A stretch of DNA of 64,000 bases from Desulfosporosinus orientis DSM 765 (GCF_000235605.1 NC_016584.1:3764001-3828000); one strand, 5' to 3'. Counted from the stretch's first letter, positions 34,662 through 43,655 are shown. Notes: generated from the sequence alone by a model not told the origin. A program made the numbers and translations.

Positions 34662-35318
34662 TTATAACCAGTAAACAACCTCTTCGAGTTTTGCTCTTTT
34701 CCCTTCATTAGGGGAATTTTGCGGGTATCCAATGATACAACCATTGAAGGCATATTTGCCGTATTCCGCACCTAATATCTCACAGAATTCTTTACTCTCG
34801 TTTAGGTTTTCAAATATGGATAATAGCCTAAAGCCTAGATTTAATGATACCGATTTAAGCCACATATTTTCCATTACATGAGCTAAACTTTGTTTTTCAG
34901 CTGGCGGGAATCCTTTCTTTTCCGCAACGATTATTAAGCAAGGAGCATCAATCAAGCCTGAGACTCCTTCTTGGACTACAGTCATTAATCGTTGATAAAA
35001 GTTTTTTCCATTCTCCCGGACAAAGGGATTGGCATTCATTTGTTGTTCGAATTGATTTAAAAGCCCTTTAGAGAATTCTTTGATTGTATCATTAATTCTT
35101 ACGAGTTTCTCACTGCCTTGCGGTATAACATAAAACTGTCTAAAATCATAGCTTGTTGAGACTGCAAGGGCAGCATAGGGTGCCCATAAACCAGCCGTTA
35201 AGATTGTGGTTATTAATTCTTCTGTTAAGGGGTCCTTTTTAAACTGGCGTACAGAACGCCGGTTCTTTATGATATCATCCAGAATCCTACTTTCGCTTGC
35301 AGTAAATTGTCTGCTCAT
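34662..35318 (-). CDS. nitroreductase-family flavoprotein
   Basis: A 218-residue FMN-dependent nitroreductase-fold protein. The N-terminal FMN-binding NRRSVRQFKKDPLTEELI is followed by ILTAGLWAPYAALAVS, and the C-terminal part has ENMWLKSVSLNLGFRLLSIFEN and IIGYPQNSP. Members reduce nitro compounds, quinones or flavins. I take the ATG at 35318, with AGAGGT 8 bases upstream. It overlaps the MarR gene end by 32 bases, so the regulator and enzyme are translationally linked and MarR probably controls the enzyme. Confidence 0.85.
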   Translation of the reverse strand: MSRQFTASESRILDDIIKNRRSVRQFKKDPLTEELITTILTAGLWAPYAALAVSTSYDFRQFYVIPQGSEKLVRINDTIKEFSKGLLNQFEQQMNANPFVRENGKNFYQRLMTVVQEGVSGLIDAPCLIIVAEKKGFPPAEKQSLAHVMENMWLKSVSLNLGFRLLSIFENLNESKEFCEILGAEYGKYAFNGCIIGYPQNSPNEGKRAKLEEVVYWL

Positions 35319-35844
35319 GTTCAACGACCTCTCTTTTCTCGGTTTTTAATAGAGATTCCTGTAGTTTATCTAATAAGTTTATGAGATCCAATTGCTCAGA
35401 CAAGCTTAGCCCCACCATCAAATGACCGGTCTTTTTATAATGCTTAGGAAGCATCTCTTCAAGCAGCTTGAGCCCGCTTGAACTTAAACGCAGCAACTGT
35501 TTCCGGCGATCCTTTGGATGGGGAATACGTTCTACATACCCTTGCTTCTCAAGTCCATCGATTAAACCCGTTAGCGTCGATTTTGTTATCTCTGCTTTCT
35601 CACTTAGTAGAGTAAAATCTAAAGTGTAGTCTGATTCTCTATAAAGCAGCATCAATATTATAAAACGCCCCTCGGTTATGCCAAAGGCTGCAAAATGCAA
35701 ATCAAAGGCCTTTGATAAATCTGCTGCCGTTCTTAATAAGGCTAAAGCTGCAAGAACTGCTTCTTTTTGTAGTTCAGGAAAATGTACGGAATACTCTTCA
35801 AGGGTTTCTTTTTGTGGTAAATCTCTAAGTCCAAATTCAAACAA
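35287..35844 (-). CDS. MarR-family transcriptional regulator
   Basis: A 185-residue winged-helix regulator. The MarR core runs from about residue 45: FGITEGRFIILMLLYRES, LLSEKAEITKSTLTGLIDGL (recognition helix) and the wing YVERIPHPKDRRKQLLRLS. A longer N-terminal helix contributes to the dimer. The start is a TTG at 35844 with AGGAG 8 bases upstream; the GTG at 35850 is too close to that site. It is first in an operon with the nitroreductase and probably represses it in response to an aromatic or oxidant ligand. Confidence 0.88.
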   Translation of the reverse strand: MFEFGLRDLPQKETLEEYSVHFPELQKEAVLAALALLRTAADLSKAFDLHFAAFGITEGRFIILMLLYRESDYTLDFTLLSEKAEITKSTLTGLIDGLEKQGYVERIPHPKDRRKQLLRLSSSGLKLLEEMLPKHYKKTGHLMVGLSLSEQLDLINLLDKLQESLLKTEKREVVEHEQTIYCKRK

Positions 35845-35976
35845 AAGCACAACTCCTTTCGCAGCCTAATTATACGGCGCCAAATGATTTTTTGTCAATA
35901 CGGCCTCACTTTTCTACAGGTTTTTTCTCTTTTATGTCGAATTTAGAAGCAAGCAAATTAGAAAGGGAGTGCTACG

Positions 35977-36330
35977 GTGGATCAACAATTGCTAGAGGAG
36001 TTCAAGACTCTAATTCTTAACGGTTATTACAATGCCAAATCAGCTCATTCAGCAATCTTTAGTGATAAAGTACAACTTGACAATTCCATTATTATTGGCT
36101 ATTTAGCAATTGCAAACTCCTATGTTAATTCGGCTAAGTCTGTATATATCTGTAAGAATGAACTATCGAGACAAGAATTTGATGATTTCTTTAACGAGTT
36201 TAAAATGTTCTCCAATGAGGTAATGGATAACATCAGTAATAATAACGGCCATCAGCAATCGAATCTTCATTTCCAACGCTTAACAGAAGTCTTTCAACTT
36301 GTTGCTTCTCTGCTGGGAGTTTTTAAGTAA
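35977..36330 (+). CDS. small helical protein of unknown function
   Basis: A 117-residue all-helical soluble protein with a GTG start and AAAGGGAG upstream. It has no Cys cluster or membrane helix. Notable stretches are GYYNAKSAHSAIFSDKVQ and NSIIIGYLAIANSYVNSAKS. I do not recognise a family. A double hairpin at 36378-36425 ends the transcript. Confidence 0.6.
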   Translation: MDQQLLEEFKTLILNGYYNAKSAHSAIFSDKVQLDNSIIIGYLAIANSYVNSAKSVYICKNELSRQEFDDFFNEFKMFSNEVMDNISNNNGHQQSNLHFQRLTEVFQLVASLLGVFK

Positions 36331-36377
36331 ACATAATAAATAGGAAGGGCATACAAAACCATATTACGGAATAACAC

Positions 36378-36425
36378 AAGTGGCAGTTGCTCCGCGAATT
36401 TTAATTCGTGATACAACTGCCACTT
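36378..36425. terminator. nested hairpin terminator between convergent genes
   Basis: AAGTGGCAGTTG (36378-36389) pairs with CAACTGCCACTT (36414-36425), with an inner stem CGAATT/AATTCG (36394-36407). TAATATTT follows on plus. It lies between two convergent small genes. Confidence 0.7.
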
Positions 36426-36447
36426 TAATATTTCCCTTATAACACGT

Positions 36448-36603
36448 CTATTTAATAGTGATGCAGTGGGCAGGACAACCTTTACCACGGCCAAGACCAG
36501 GGCCCGCACCTTTGCCCATAGAATTTACCCCATTACCAAATCCTAAGCCTCTTCCGCTCATAGATCTGCGTCCCATCGGACCTCTTCCATCTCTTTGCGG
36601 CAT
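36448..36603 (-). CDS. 51-residue Gly/Arg-rich protein, DUF5320-like
   Basis: ATG at 36603 with GGGGG 8 bases upstream. The 51-codon frame begins MPQRDGRGPMGRRSMSGRG and ends KGCPAHCITIK. The start matches DUF5320 proteins (MPRGDGTGPMG...), which sit beside iron-molybdenum cofactor-like and Mrp/NBP35 genes in anaerobes. The CPAHC pair could bind metal. No such partner genes are nearby, so its function is open. Confidence 0.65.
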   Translation of the reverse strand: MPQRDGRGPMGRRSMSGRGLGFGNGVNSMGKGAGPGLGRGKGCPAHCITIK

Positions 36604-36726
36604 CCGAATTACCCCCTTCAGTTATTGACATATACCCTTTATTATTTACGATTATAGATTATTTTGAACATATGTCAATAATCATTTCTTCAGTACCTCT
36701 CTTTTGGGACAATTCAAACAAAAATA

Positions 36727-36754
36727 CAACCGGAAGCGCCTAAACTTCCGGTTG
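36727..36754 (-). terminator. terminator after the cupin gene
   Basis: CAACCGGAAG (36727-36736) pairs with CTTCCGGTTG (36745-36754), 10 bp; TATTTTTG follows on the minus strand. Confidence 0.8.
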
Positions 36755-36808
36755 CAGCCGTTATCAACTTGTACTCCGACAGATTTCTCCTCGGATATGA
36801 AGTCGATT

Positions 36809-37108
36809 CTATTCAGCTAATATTCTATCCCCTTTACTAGTTGGCGCTGAAACAACTATGAACTCGATATCCCTCTCTGACTTGTTAAACATCTGATGAG
36901 GAATATTTGGGGATATTTCTACACCTTCCTGCTCATTTAGTTCAATAAGTTCCTCATTAACTTCTATCGTAGCCTGTCCAGACACTACAAAGAAAAACTG
37001 TTTTGCTTGCTGATGATAGTGTCTTACTTCGGAAGTCTTTGGCGGCATTTTTTCATGGATAATACTTAATTCGGAAGTATTAATTAAAACACTACGGTGG
37101 TTAAGCAT
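36809..37108 (-). CDS. cupin-domain protein, N-terminally short
   Basis: A 99-residue single cupin barrel: motif 1 VRHYHQQAKQFFFVVSGQATIEV and motif 2 GVEISPNIPHQMFNKSERDIEF, with the metal-binding His present. There is no ribosome site before the ATG at 37108. Similar proteins carry about 20 more residues, and the in-frame codons upstream (YIFWIFSS) faintly continue the family pattern before reaching a stop. It may be a 5'-decayed gene or use an unusual start. Ligand unknown. Confidence 0.65.
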   Translation of the reverse strand: MLNHRSVLINTSELSIIHEKMPPKTSEVRHYHQQAKQFFFVVSGQATIEVNEELIELNEQEGVEISPNIPHQMFNKSERDIEFIVVSAPTSKGDRILAE

Positions 37109-37475
37109 GCTAGAAAAAATCCAAAATATGTATTATTTCTGGTATCTTTACTCTCATCATATTGATATAATCTAGTTAACCATTTAAATTTAGGCTGGGA
37201 ACCCTTGCAGCTTTATTGGCAGCCCAAAAAAGAAGCCCCATCAAAAAGCTTCTGAAGTAAATCAAGACCTGCTCTAAGGGCATTAAGGGGGGATGCGCAG
37301 CCATAATTTTGCCTGAACGATTTGAAAACTATTATGAATTGCAAATGTAAGGTCTATAATATTCAGAATTATTTTAATTTTTATTTATCTAGAATCAAAC
37401 TATACTTACTTATGGTTCTTTTTGACGACTGAATTGCCAAAACCTAAATTTCATTATTTGAAGAGGAGGATCTCT
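37109..37475. other. intergenic region upstream of the dehydratase gene
   Basis: About 365 bases with no supported gene. It has small hairpins such as GGCTG/CAGCC (37192-37224) and AGAAGC/GCTTCT (about 37230-37253), and an AT-rich block before 37440. The final AAGAGGAGGA is the ribosome site of the next gene. A leader RNA is possible; no known riboswitch motif was recognised. Confidence 0.4.
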
Positions 37476-38918
37476 ATGAAAACAGCCCTTGAATACCTTG
37501 AAAGCATGAAGGCATACAACCCCAAGATTTTTCTAGGCGGCAAACGGGTAAACCTCCATGAAAATCCCACCACCTTGACCGTCCTTCGTGCCAACGCCAG
37601 AGTTTATGAGCTGGCTGAGGATCCCCAATACGCTGACATCATGACTGCCGCTTCACCCTATTTAGGCGGTAAAGTAAGCCGCAACCTGCACATTGCCACC
37701 AGCACCGCTGATCTGGAAAAAAGGGCTGACATGGCCACACTAACCAGCCAGATGCTGGGAACCTGTAATTATCGCTGCGTAGGGGCGGATGTTTTGAATG
37801 CCCTGGCCGGTATCACTTGGGAAATGGACAAGGAATTAGACACCGTTTATCACAGCCGGCTGCTCAACCATATTAAATACATCCAGGAAAAGGATCTGGC
37901 AGTAAGCGGCGGAGTAACCGACGCTAAGGGTGACCGCACCAAACGGCCGATAGAGCAGGATGATCCCGACGTCTACGTCCACGTGGTGGAAAAAAGAGAC
38001 GACGGCATTGTGGTGCGGGGCGCCAAAGTCAGCCAAAGCGGAGCTATCGGCTCCCATGAGACTTTAGTCATTCCCACCATGGGGATGCGGCCGGGAGAGG
38101 AGGATTTTGCCGTTGCCTTCGCCGTACCCAATAGCGCCGAAGGTCTTACCTATATTTGCCAGCACACTCCCTTCACTGCCGAACGAGAGCTTTCCCCCGA
38201 CGTTAAATACTTGGGCAATCCCCTTTACGGCCAGCGGGAGACCTGCATCATGGTCTTCGACAATGTGTTCATCCCCTGGGAGCATGTCTTTATGTGCGGT
38301 GAAACCAAATATGCCGGACGGTTAGTGGCCCGCTTCGCCAAAACACACCGGATGAACTGCGGAGGCGCCTGCAAGGTGGGCTTTGCCGACCTGATCATAG
38401 GTGCCACCCAGCTGGCCGCAGAATACTCCGGGGTACAGAAGGCCCCTCACATTGTGGAGAAACTTACGGACATGATCCGCATCAGCGAAACCGCCCGGGC
38501 CTGTACCGTCGCGGCAGCATTAAAGGGCGGCGAAGAACCCCTGGGCTCCGGCTTTTTTCAGCCCAATGACATTTTCGGCAACGCAGCCAAATTAACCATT
38601 GCCGACGGTTTCTGGGATATTCTCAAATGGGCCGGGGACATCGGCGGCGGTATGGCAGTAACCATGCCTTCAGAACTGGAGTTAGAAAATCCCGAAACAG
38701 CTCCTTACGTCCGCAAATTCATGAAAGCTTCCGCCCCCGCCGACCAGCGGCTGCGCATCGCCAAGTTTCTTCAGAACTGGTGTGCCGGCTTGCACGGTGC
38801 AGGCACCTGGCATGGTGCCGGATCCCCCATGGCCCAAAAAATGGCCCTCTATGCTCTTACCAATTTCGAAGAGAAGAAAAATCTGGCCAAATCCCTCTCC
38901 GGACTGAAAGAAGAATAA
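37476..38918 (+). CDS. 4-hydroxybutyryl-CoA dehydratase / HpaB-family flavoenzyme
   Basis: A 480-residue acyl-CoA-dehydrogenase-fold protein of the 4-hydroxybutyryl-CoA dehydratase (AbfD) and 4-hydroxyphenylacetate 3-hydroxylase family. Candidate [4Fe-4S] ligands are C97 and C101 in GTCNYRCVGAD and H291 and C299 in THRMNCGGACKVG, close to AbfD's C99, C103, H292 and C299. The His-to-Cys spacing is one longer and an extra Cys295 is present. Start is the ATG at 37476 after AAGAGGAGG. No CoA transferase or 4-hydroxybutyrate dehydrogenase genes are adjacent. Codon use is much more GC-rich than its neighbours, which suggests transfer or strong expression. Confidence 0.88.
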   Translation: MKTALEYLESMKAYNPKIFLGGKRVNLHENPTTLTVLRANARVYELAEDPQYADIMTAASPYLGGKVSRNLHIATSTADLEKRADMATLTSQMLGTCNYRCVGADVLNALAGITWEMDKELDTVYHSRLLNHIKYIQEKDLAVSGGVTDAKGDRTKRPIEQDDPDVYVHVVEKRDDGIVVRGAKVSQSGAIGSHETLVIPTMGMRPGEEDFAVAFAVPNSAEGLTYICQHTPFTAERELSPDVKYLGNPLYGQRETCIMVFDNVFIPWEHVFMCGETKYAGRLVARFAKTHRMNCGGACKVGFADLIIGATQLAAEYSGVQKAPHIVEKLTDMIRISETARACTVAAALKGGEEPLGSGFFQPNDIFGNAAKLTIADGFWDILKWAGDIGGGMAVTMPSELELENPETAPYVRKFMKASAPADQRLRIAKFLQNWCAGLHGAGTWHGAGSPMAQKMALYALTNFEEKKNLAKSLSGLKEE

Positions 38919-38939
38919 AGAAGGAACTCTCAGCCATAG

Positions 38940-38985
38940 CAGGTCCCAGAATCGGCAGCCTTGCATTTTCTGGGCCTGTTATTTT
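38940..38985 (+). terminator. terminator after the dehydratase gene
   Basis: CAGGTCCCAGAA (38940-38951) pairs with TTCTGGGCCTG (38968-38978) with one bulged base; TTATTTTATTTT follows. Confidence 0.7.
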
Positions 38986-39103
38986 ATTTTGGTTCGCACT
39001 CAACGATTTTTAACCAGGCAAAGGGTAAGGGACAAAATCAGTTTAATTATTGCCGGGGTGAAACGAGTCTATTAGCACAACCGATTATGGCAAAATAAGC
39101 CTG

Positions 39104-39715
39104 CTATTTTACGGACACATAATGGTTATCTTCAATATAAAATCTCCAACAAAAATCCTTGGCTTCCCCGGCATAATCAATCCCAATCCTTTTCGCAGAG
39201 ATAATACTCAATGGTTCATTTTCCCCAGCTCCTACATAGAGCTTCAAGCCGCACAAATCTTCTCCATTTAAACCTTTGTCAATCAACAATGCCCTGCATA
39301 ATTTCCCCGGTCCATTGGTTAATCCCTTAATTTGACTCTTGCTTAACTGATTATATGCCTTATGGAATCTGTTTTGGGCCATTAGCTCTAAGCCTTCGAT
39401 TGGCTCAGCAGCCCTAATCAGGACAGCCTGAGGGGTCCCTTCTTCCCGAGTGACTATATTAAAGCAATAATACATCCCGTAGATCATAAATACATAGGAA
39501 AAGCCTGGCCCTCCATACATAACTTCTACTCTGGGCGTTCTTTTTCCACCATAGGAATGGGCCGCTTTATCTTCAACACCCATATAGGCTTCTGTTTCCA
39601 CGATTTTGGCCGAAATTCTTTGTCCTTCTATTTCGTGGACCAGCACCTTTCCCAAGAGTTCCTTTGCCACGATTAAAGAGTCTCTGTTATAAAATTCTCT
39701 GCCTAAAGTTTTCAT
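39104..39715 (-). CDS. 3-methyladenine DNA glycosylase (AAG/MPG family)
   Basis: A 203-residue alkyladenine DNA glycosylase of the eukaryotic-like AAG/MPG family, which starts base-excision repair of alkylated purines. The marks are AKELLGKVLVHEIEG, KIVETEAYMGVEDKAAHSYGGKRT (catalytic Glu), YVFMIYGMYYCFNIVT and LTNGPGKLCRALLID. It is complete and stands alone. Confidence 0.93.
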   Translation of the reverse strand: MKTLGREFYNRDSLIVAKELLGKVLVHEIEGQRISAKIVETEAYMGVEDKAAHSYGGKRTPRVEVMYGGPGFSYVFMIYGMYYCFNIVTREEGTPQAVLIRAAEPIEGLELMAQNRFHKAYNQLSKSQIKGLTNGPGKLCRALLIDKGLNGEDLCGLKLYVGAGENEPLSIISAKRIGIDYAGEAKDFCWRFYIEDNHYVSVK

Positions 39716-39922
39716 TTGCTTCCCAACTCTCTATTATTAATCGTCATTATCCAGGCAATTATGGTATCAGCTAATTTATTACTCTCCAGTTTGCCTTCCT
39801 AATTTATAACTCTAGCTTTGCTCGCCCCTATTTTCAAGTATAGCATTTGCAAGCGGTCTTCACTGAACACTGTCTTTACCCCAAGGATATTGGCATAATA
39901 CTAGTTATAAACATAAAAATTA

Positions 39923-40313
39923 ATCACCTCTAAATTAATTCAGGAAGTTATCAAAGGAGTCCAATCCAAAGGTGCTGAAGTAAAAATCCACGACCTTAGC
40001 GACGATGGCGTCAAGGGCTGCCAAGGCTGTTTCTATTGTCGGAGTCATGAAGGCTGCGCTACCAAAGATTATTTGCAGCCAATGGATCACAGCACGTTAT
40101 CCCGGGAAAAAATTTGTAACTGTTTTCTCCCAGGGAAACGACAACAAAGATGCCTTTCAAGCTGTTATCCAAACTATTAATGACGGTTTCTCCAGGTTCG
40201 GCTGGGAATTCACAGACAGCTTGCTATGTTCAGGTACTGGTTCCCCGGACTCCAAAATGCCGAATCAATTGTTAGAACAAGCCTTTGCAGCAGGAGCGTC
40301 ACTTTGTCAATAA
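39923..40313 (+). pseudogene. decayed iron-sulfur flavoprotein / NADPH-dependent FMN reductase
   Basis: Frame 2 (39923-40094) encodes LIQEVIKGVQSKGAEVKIHDL then VKGCQGCFYCRSHEGCATKD and YLQPMDH. Frame 3 from about 40090 continues with ARYPGKKFVTVFSQGNDNKD through to QLLEQAFAAGASLCQ and a stop. Both parts fit one NADPH-dependent FMN reductase with Cys-rich loop. The first 20 or so residues (with start codon), the middle FMN-binding portion and the reading frame are lost. It is not an intact 102-residue gene. Confidence 0.75.
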
Positions 40314-40332
40314 AATAACACTCTATGAAAAT

Positions 40333-40370
40333 AAGCCATGAGGTTCACTACCTGAACTTCATGGCTTTTG
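40333..40370. terminator. terminator between the flavoprotein remnant and the kinase
   Basis: AAGCCATGAGGTTC (40333-40346) pairs with GAACTTCATGGCTT (40354-40367), 14 bp with one G-U. A T-rich tail is present on both strands. Confidence 0.75.
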
Positions 40371-40384
40371 TTATTATATATCCT

Positions 40385-42319
40385 TTACGCCCTTATGTTT
40401 CCGGGAGTATTTGTAAACACTACAAAAAATGTTGTCCCTTCTTTACCCGTTTCAAAACTCAATTTTGCATTATGATGATTACAAACTCTATAGCATGTTG
40501 CAAGACCTAAACCTGTACCTTCTTTTTTAGTAGTAAAAAATGATTCTCCGATTCTGTTAATTTGATTTGGAGGTATTCCCTGTCCCTGATCTTTAATCAA
40601 TAAGACTGTATTTTTTCCTTCTTGGAAGGTTTTTATTGTCACTATCCCATTATCACTCATCGCTTCTAAACCGTTATTTACAAGGTTTATAATTAGTTGT
40701 TTTATTTCCTTAGCATTTAAAAATAAATCCGGAATAGTATTAAGCTCAGTAATAATCAACTGATTTTTAACCAATGCTTTTGCCATTAGCAATGGTGCAA
40801 TCTTGTTAATAATCTCATTTAAATTTTGTTTTTCAATTTCTCCCAGTTTGTTGTTACCTATTTTAAGAAACTCCGTTATAATTGAGTTTGCTCGGTCCAA
40901 CTCATCAATCATTAAAGTAAAATTACTTTTATCTTCTTGAGAAAGTTTCTTTACAATATATAATTGCAGAAAACCTTTTACCGTAGTTAAGGGATTTCTA
41001 ATTTCATGAGCTATACTCGCGGATAGTTCACCAATAATATTTAAACGATCTAGCTTTAAGATTTCATTTTCTTGCACTTTATTTTCGGTAATATCTTTAA
41101 TAATTACTGATGCTTTTGAAACCTTTCCATCCTCCCCATAGATAGGAGAAAAAGTGATCAACGCTAAAATCAACTGCCCATCCTTTTTTCTGCCAATTCC
41201 CTCCATGTTATCAACATGTTCGCCCTTAAGAATTTTTCGAAATGCCTGTTCATATTCACCCACTACCTCTGAGGGAGCAAGAATAGACAATGACTTGCCA
41301 ATAATCTCTTCTTTAAGATAACCATAAATGTCTTCTGCAGCCTTGTTCCAGCTAAGAATGATTCCATTATCATCTAAACTGAGTACTGCATCATGTGTCG
41401 TTTCTATAATCGAGACTAATAATTTTTGGACAGCTTCTATCTCTTTTCTTTCACTTATTTCTCTACCAACAACAACAATAAATTGCCTTTTATAATCCGT
41501 ATCCGGAACCATCATCCATTCAAACCATTTACAGGTACCGTCTTTACAGATAACTCTATTTTCGATTCCACAAATAGGTATTTCTGTCCTTCTTAAATAT
41601 TCTAATGCCTTGGTAAATGCTTTTTTGTTTTCTGGATAGACAATTACTTGCAGTGGAGTATTCAGATACTCATTTTCTGAGTAACCTAGTAAATTATGAT
41701 AAGCTGGATTGGCTTCAACTATAAATCCCTCATAATCCAAAACACAATAAATATCTAAAGAGTTATGAAAAAACTGGTTGAACAGCTCTTGTTTCCGCTT
41801 TAGTTCTAATTCCAGTTTTCTTTCTTTGGTAATATCCAAAACAGTGCCTAACAAATATTTTTTCTTATTTATCGTAATGGAATCAAAGGATGATAAGGTA
41901 TGCACGGTTTCGCCTTTACAATTTAGACTATCCACATCAATATTTTCAACTCGAAAACCTTGTTTAACCTTTTCAAGCTGCTTTATTAAATCCGGCCTAT
42001 TTTGAGGATACTTCCAAGTTCCGATTTCTAAAGGAGTCTTGCCAATGACCTCCTCTCTCTTAAAGCCAAAAACCTCCTCATATTTTTTATTAACATCTAT
42101 ATAGCGACTAGTCTCCAGATCAGAAATTGTCATTATGGCAGGATTATAATAAAAGGATTTAAAGAACTTCTCTTCAGCTTCGTTGTATTGATACTGTAGC
42201 TCATTTACTGTCAAGCCTTCTAGAGTATTATACTTTGCCAATCGATTAACCTCTGTCTCTGTGGTTTGTTTTGTATTGTCCTTTCTTATTTCTGTGTTAT
42301 AGGAAGAATTTGATTCCAT
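40385..42319 (-). CDS. soluble PAS-domain sensor histidine kinase
   Basis: A 644-residue cytoplasmic kinase without membrane helices. There are three PAS domains (about residues 45-165, 175-290 and 300-420; for example YNPAIMTISDLETSRYIDVN and SLDDNGIILSWNKAAEDIYG), then HisKA with H-box ASIAHEIRNPLTTVKGFLQL and HATPase with NLVNNGLEAM and GTGLGLATCYRV. PAS 1 and the kinase core are close to the membrane kinase at 470-3103 (compare DVNKKYEEVFGFKREEVIGK with DVNQRFLETRGFKHEEVIGK). No response regulator is adjacent. It is probably another orphan kinase feeding Spo0A or a similar regulator. Confidence 0.92.
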   Translation of the reverse strand: MESNSSYNTEIRKDNTKQTTETEVNRLAKYNTLEGLTVNELQYQYNEAEEKFFKSFYYNPAIMTISDLETSRYIDVNKKYEEVFGFKREEVIGKTPLEIGTWKYPQNRPDLIKQLEKVKQGFRVENIDVDSLNCKGETVHTLSSFDSITINKKKYLLGTVLDITKERKLELELKRKQELFNQFFHNSLDIYCVLDYEGFIVEANPAYHNLLGYSENEYLNTPLQVIVYPENKKAFTKALEYLRRTEIPICGIENRVICKDGTCKWFEWMMVPDTDYKRQFIVVVGREISERKEIEAVQKLLVSIIETTHDAVLSLDDNGIILSWNKAAEDIYGYLKEEIIGKSLSILAPSEVVGEYEQAFRKILKGEHVDNMEGIGRKKDGQLILALITFSPIYGEDGKVSKASVIIKDITENKVQENEILKLDRLNIIGELSASIAHEIRNPLTTVKGFLQLYIVKKLSQEDKSNFTLMIDELDRANSIITEFLKIGNNKLGEIEKQNLNEIINKIAPLLMAKALVKNQLIITELNTIPDLFLNAKEIKQLIINLVNNGLEAMSDNGIVTIKTFQEGKNTVLLIKDQGQGIPPNQINRIGESFFTTKKEGTGLGLATCYRVCNHHNAKLSFETGKEGTTFFVVFTNTPGNIRA

Positions 42320-42500
42320 TACTCATCCCGTCCCCTTTCAAAAATTTGAAAGGACAAATTCATAATTATTCTCATTTTTCCAACTTCTACAGGGAACTGC
42401 AAATACCTTTAAATACCCAAAAATAAATGTTTATCAATAAATTCCTTCACTTCTCTCTTTCACTCTCTTTTACTCTCCATCACTCAATTCTTATTCAAAA

Positions 42501-42533
42501 ACGAACGGCGATGGTCTTTACAAAACCATCGTC
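42501..42533 (-). terminator. terminator after the MBL-fold gene
   Basis: GCGATGGT (42508-42515) pairs with ACCATCGT (42525-42532, one G-U); on the minus strand CGTTCGTTTTTG follows. It lies 16 bases after the stop at 42549. Confidence 0.75.
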
Positions 42534-42548
42534 GTAAACATAAAGGAG

Positions 42549-43655
42549 TTATAATTCCCACCATGAAGAGGGAGGATTGTACTGGTCCGAATTTAAGAAG
42601 AGAGTTTCACCAATTTTAGGGGCTATCAGGTTAACACCTGCTTTTTGGGCTTCTAATATCGCTCGTTCTATAGGATCATTCCAGCTATGAAAGGCTAAGG
42701 TAAATCCTCCCCAGTGCATTAACATCATTGTTTTGCCGTTTAAATCCCGGTGAGCCTGTACAGCTTGCTCCGGAGTCATATGGACCCAAGACCACCGCCG
42801 GTCATATTGACCACCTTCAAGTAAGGTGATATCAAAAGGCCCATATTTTTTTCCGATTTCCTTAAAATGTTCGTCATAGCCGCCATCTCCGCTGGTATAA
42901 AAACGTGTACGCCTGCCGAGAATGACCCAACCGCCCCATAAGGTGGAATCCCGATTAAAAATCCCCCTGCCGGAGAAGTGTTTGGTGGGAGCTAAGGCAA
43001 CGGTTAGGCCTTGGAATTCCGCTTCATTCCACCAGTTGAGCTCTGTAATTTTATCCTTTGCCACTCCCCAGCGGATCAAGTGTGCACTTACTCCCAGGGG
43101 AACGAAAAAATGAGCGGTCTTGTTCTTTAGCTTTAGGATAGAGGGATAATCTAAGTGGTCGTAATGGTCGTGGGTAATAAACACTGCGTCAATGGGAGGC
43201 ATTTCATTAATAATATCCTGCATATCTTCACTGTAGTTATAGCGTTTACTTCCTGCAAAAGAAACCGGTGAGGCAATAGGCCCCAGCATAGGGTCTGTCA
43301 GCAGCTTTTTATTATCGATACTTATTAAAAAGGCGGAATGTCCCAACCAAGTGATACTATCCTCGCCACTTTTTATTTTATTCCAATTAATTTGAGTAAC
43401 AGGAATAGGACCGGCAGGATTAAGGTCTTTACCCTCAAAGAGATACTCTTTAAGCATGGAGAAAAGATTTGTGGCACCCATGTCCATTTTTGTTGGCACC
43501 AGATTGACAAATTTACCGGCAAGATAATTATGCAGACCTTGATAATTCTCTTTTGCTTTTTTAGATGGGCTCCCACCAAAGGAAGGGTATCTATTTATAA
43601 ACAGTATCAGCCCCAAGCATAATACAATAAGAAAGCTCCATAAATACACTATCAT
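42549..43655 (-). CDS. membrane-anchored metallo-beta-lactamase-fold hydrolase (NAPE-PLD/UlaG-like)
   Basis: A hydrolase of about 368 residues. An N-terminal membrane helix (IVYLWSFLIVLCLGLILF) is followed by an MBL domain: TWLGHSAFLISIDNKKLLTD, the zinc motif FITHDHYDHLDY, TKHFSGRGIFNRDSTLWGGW and MLMHWGGFTLAFH. This is the Zn-dependent L-ascorbate-6-phosphate lactonase/NAPE-phospholipase D branch, which often acts on phospholipids. I use the ATG at 43655 with AGAGGA upstream; the frame allows a start at 43700. Substrate unknown. Confidence 0.85.
   Translation of the reverse strand: MIVYLWSFLIVLCLGLILFINRYPSFGGSPSKKAKENYQGLHNYLAGKFVNLVPTKMDMGATNLFSMLKEYLFEGKDLNPAGPIPVTQINWNKIKSGEDSITWLGHSAFLISIDNKKLLTDPMLGPIASPVSFAGSKRYNYSEDMQDIINEMPPIDAVFITHDHYDHLDYPSILKLKNKTAHFFVPLGVSAHLIRWGVAKDKITELNWWNEAEFQGLTVALAPTKHFSGRGIFNRDSTLWGGWVILGRRTRFYTSGDGGYDEHFKEIGKKYGPFDITLLEGGQYDRRWSWVHMTPEQAVQAHRDLNGKTMMLMHWGGFTLAFHSWNDPIERAILEAQKAGVNLIAPKIGETLFLNSDQYNPPSSWWEL

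Noticed and set aside
40005-40313. Intact 102-residue protein
   Set aside because: Its first 30 codons are out of frame with a flavoprotein whose N-terminal part lies in another frame.
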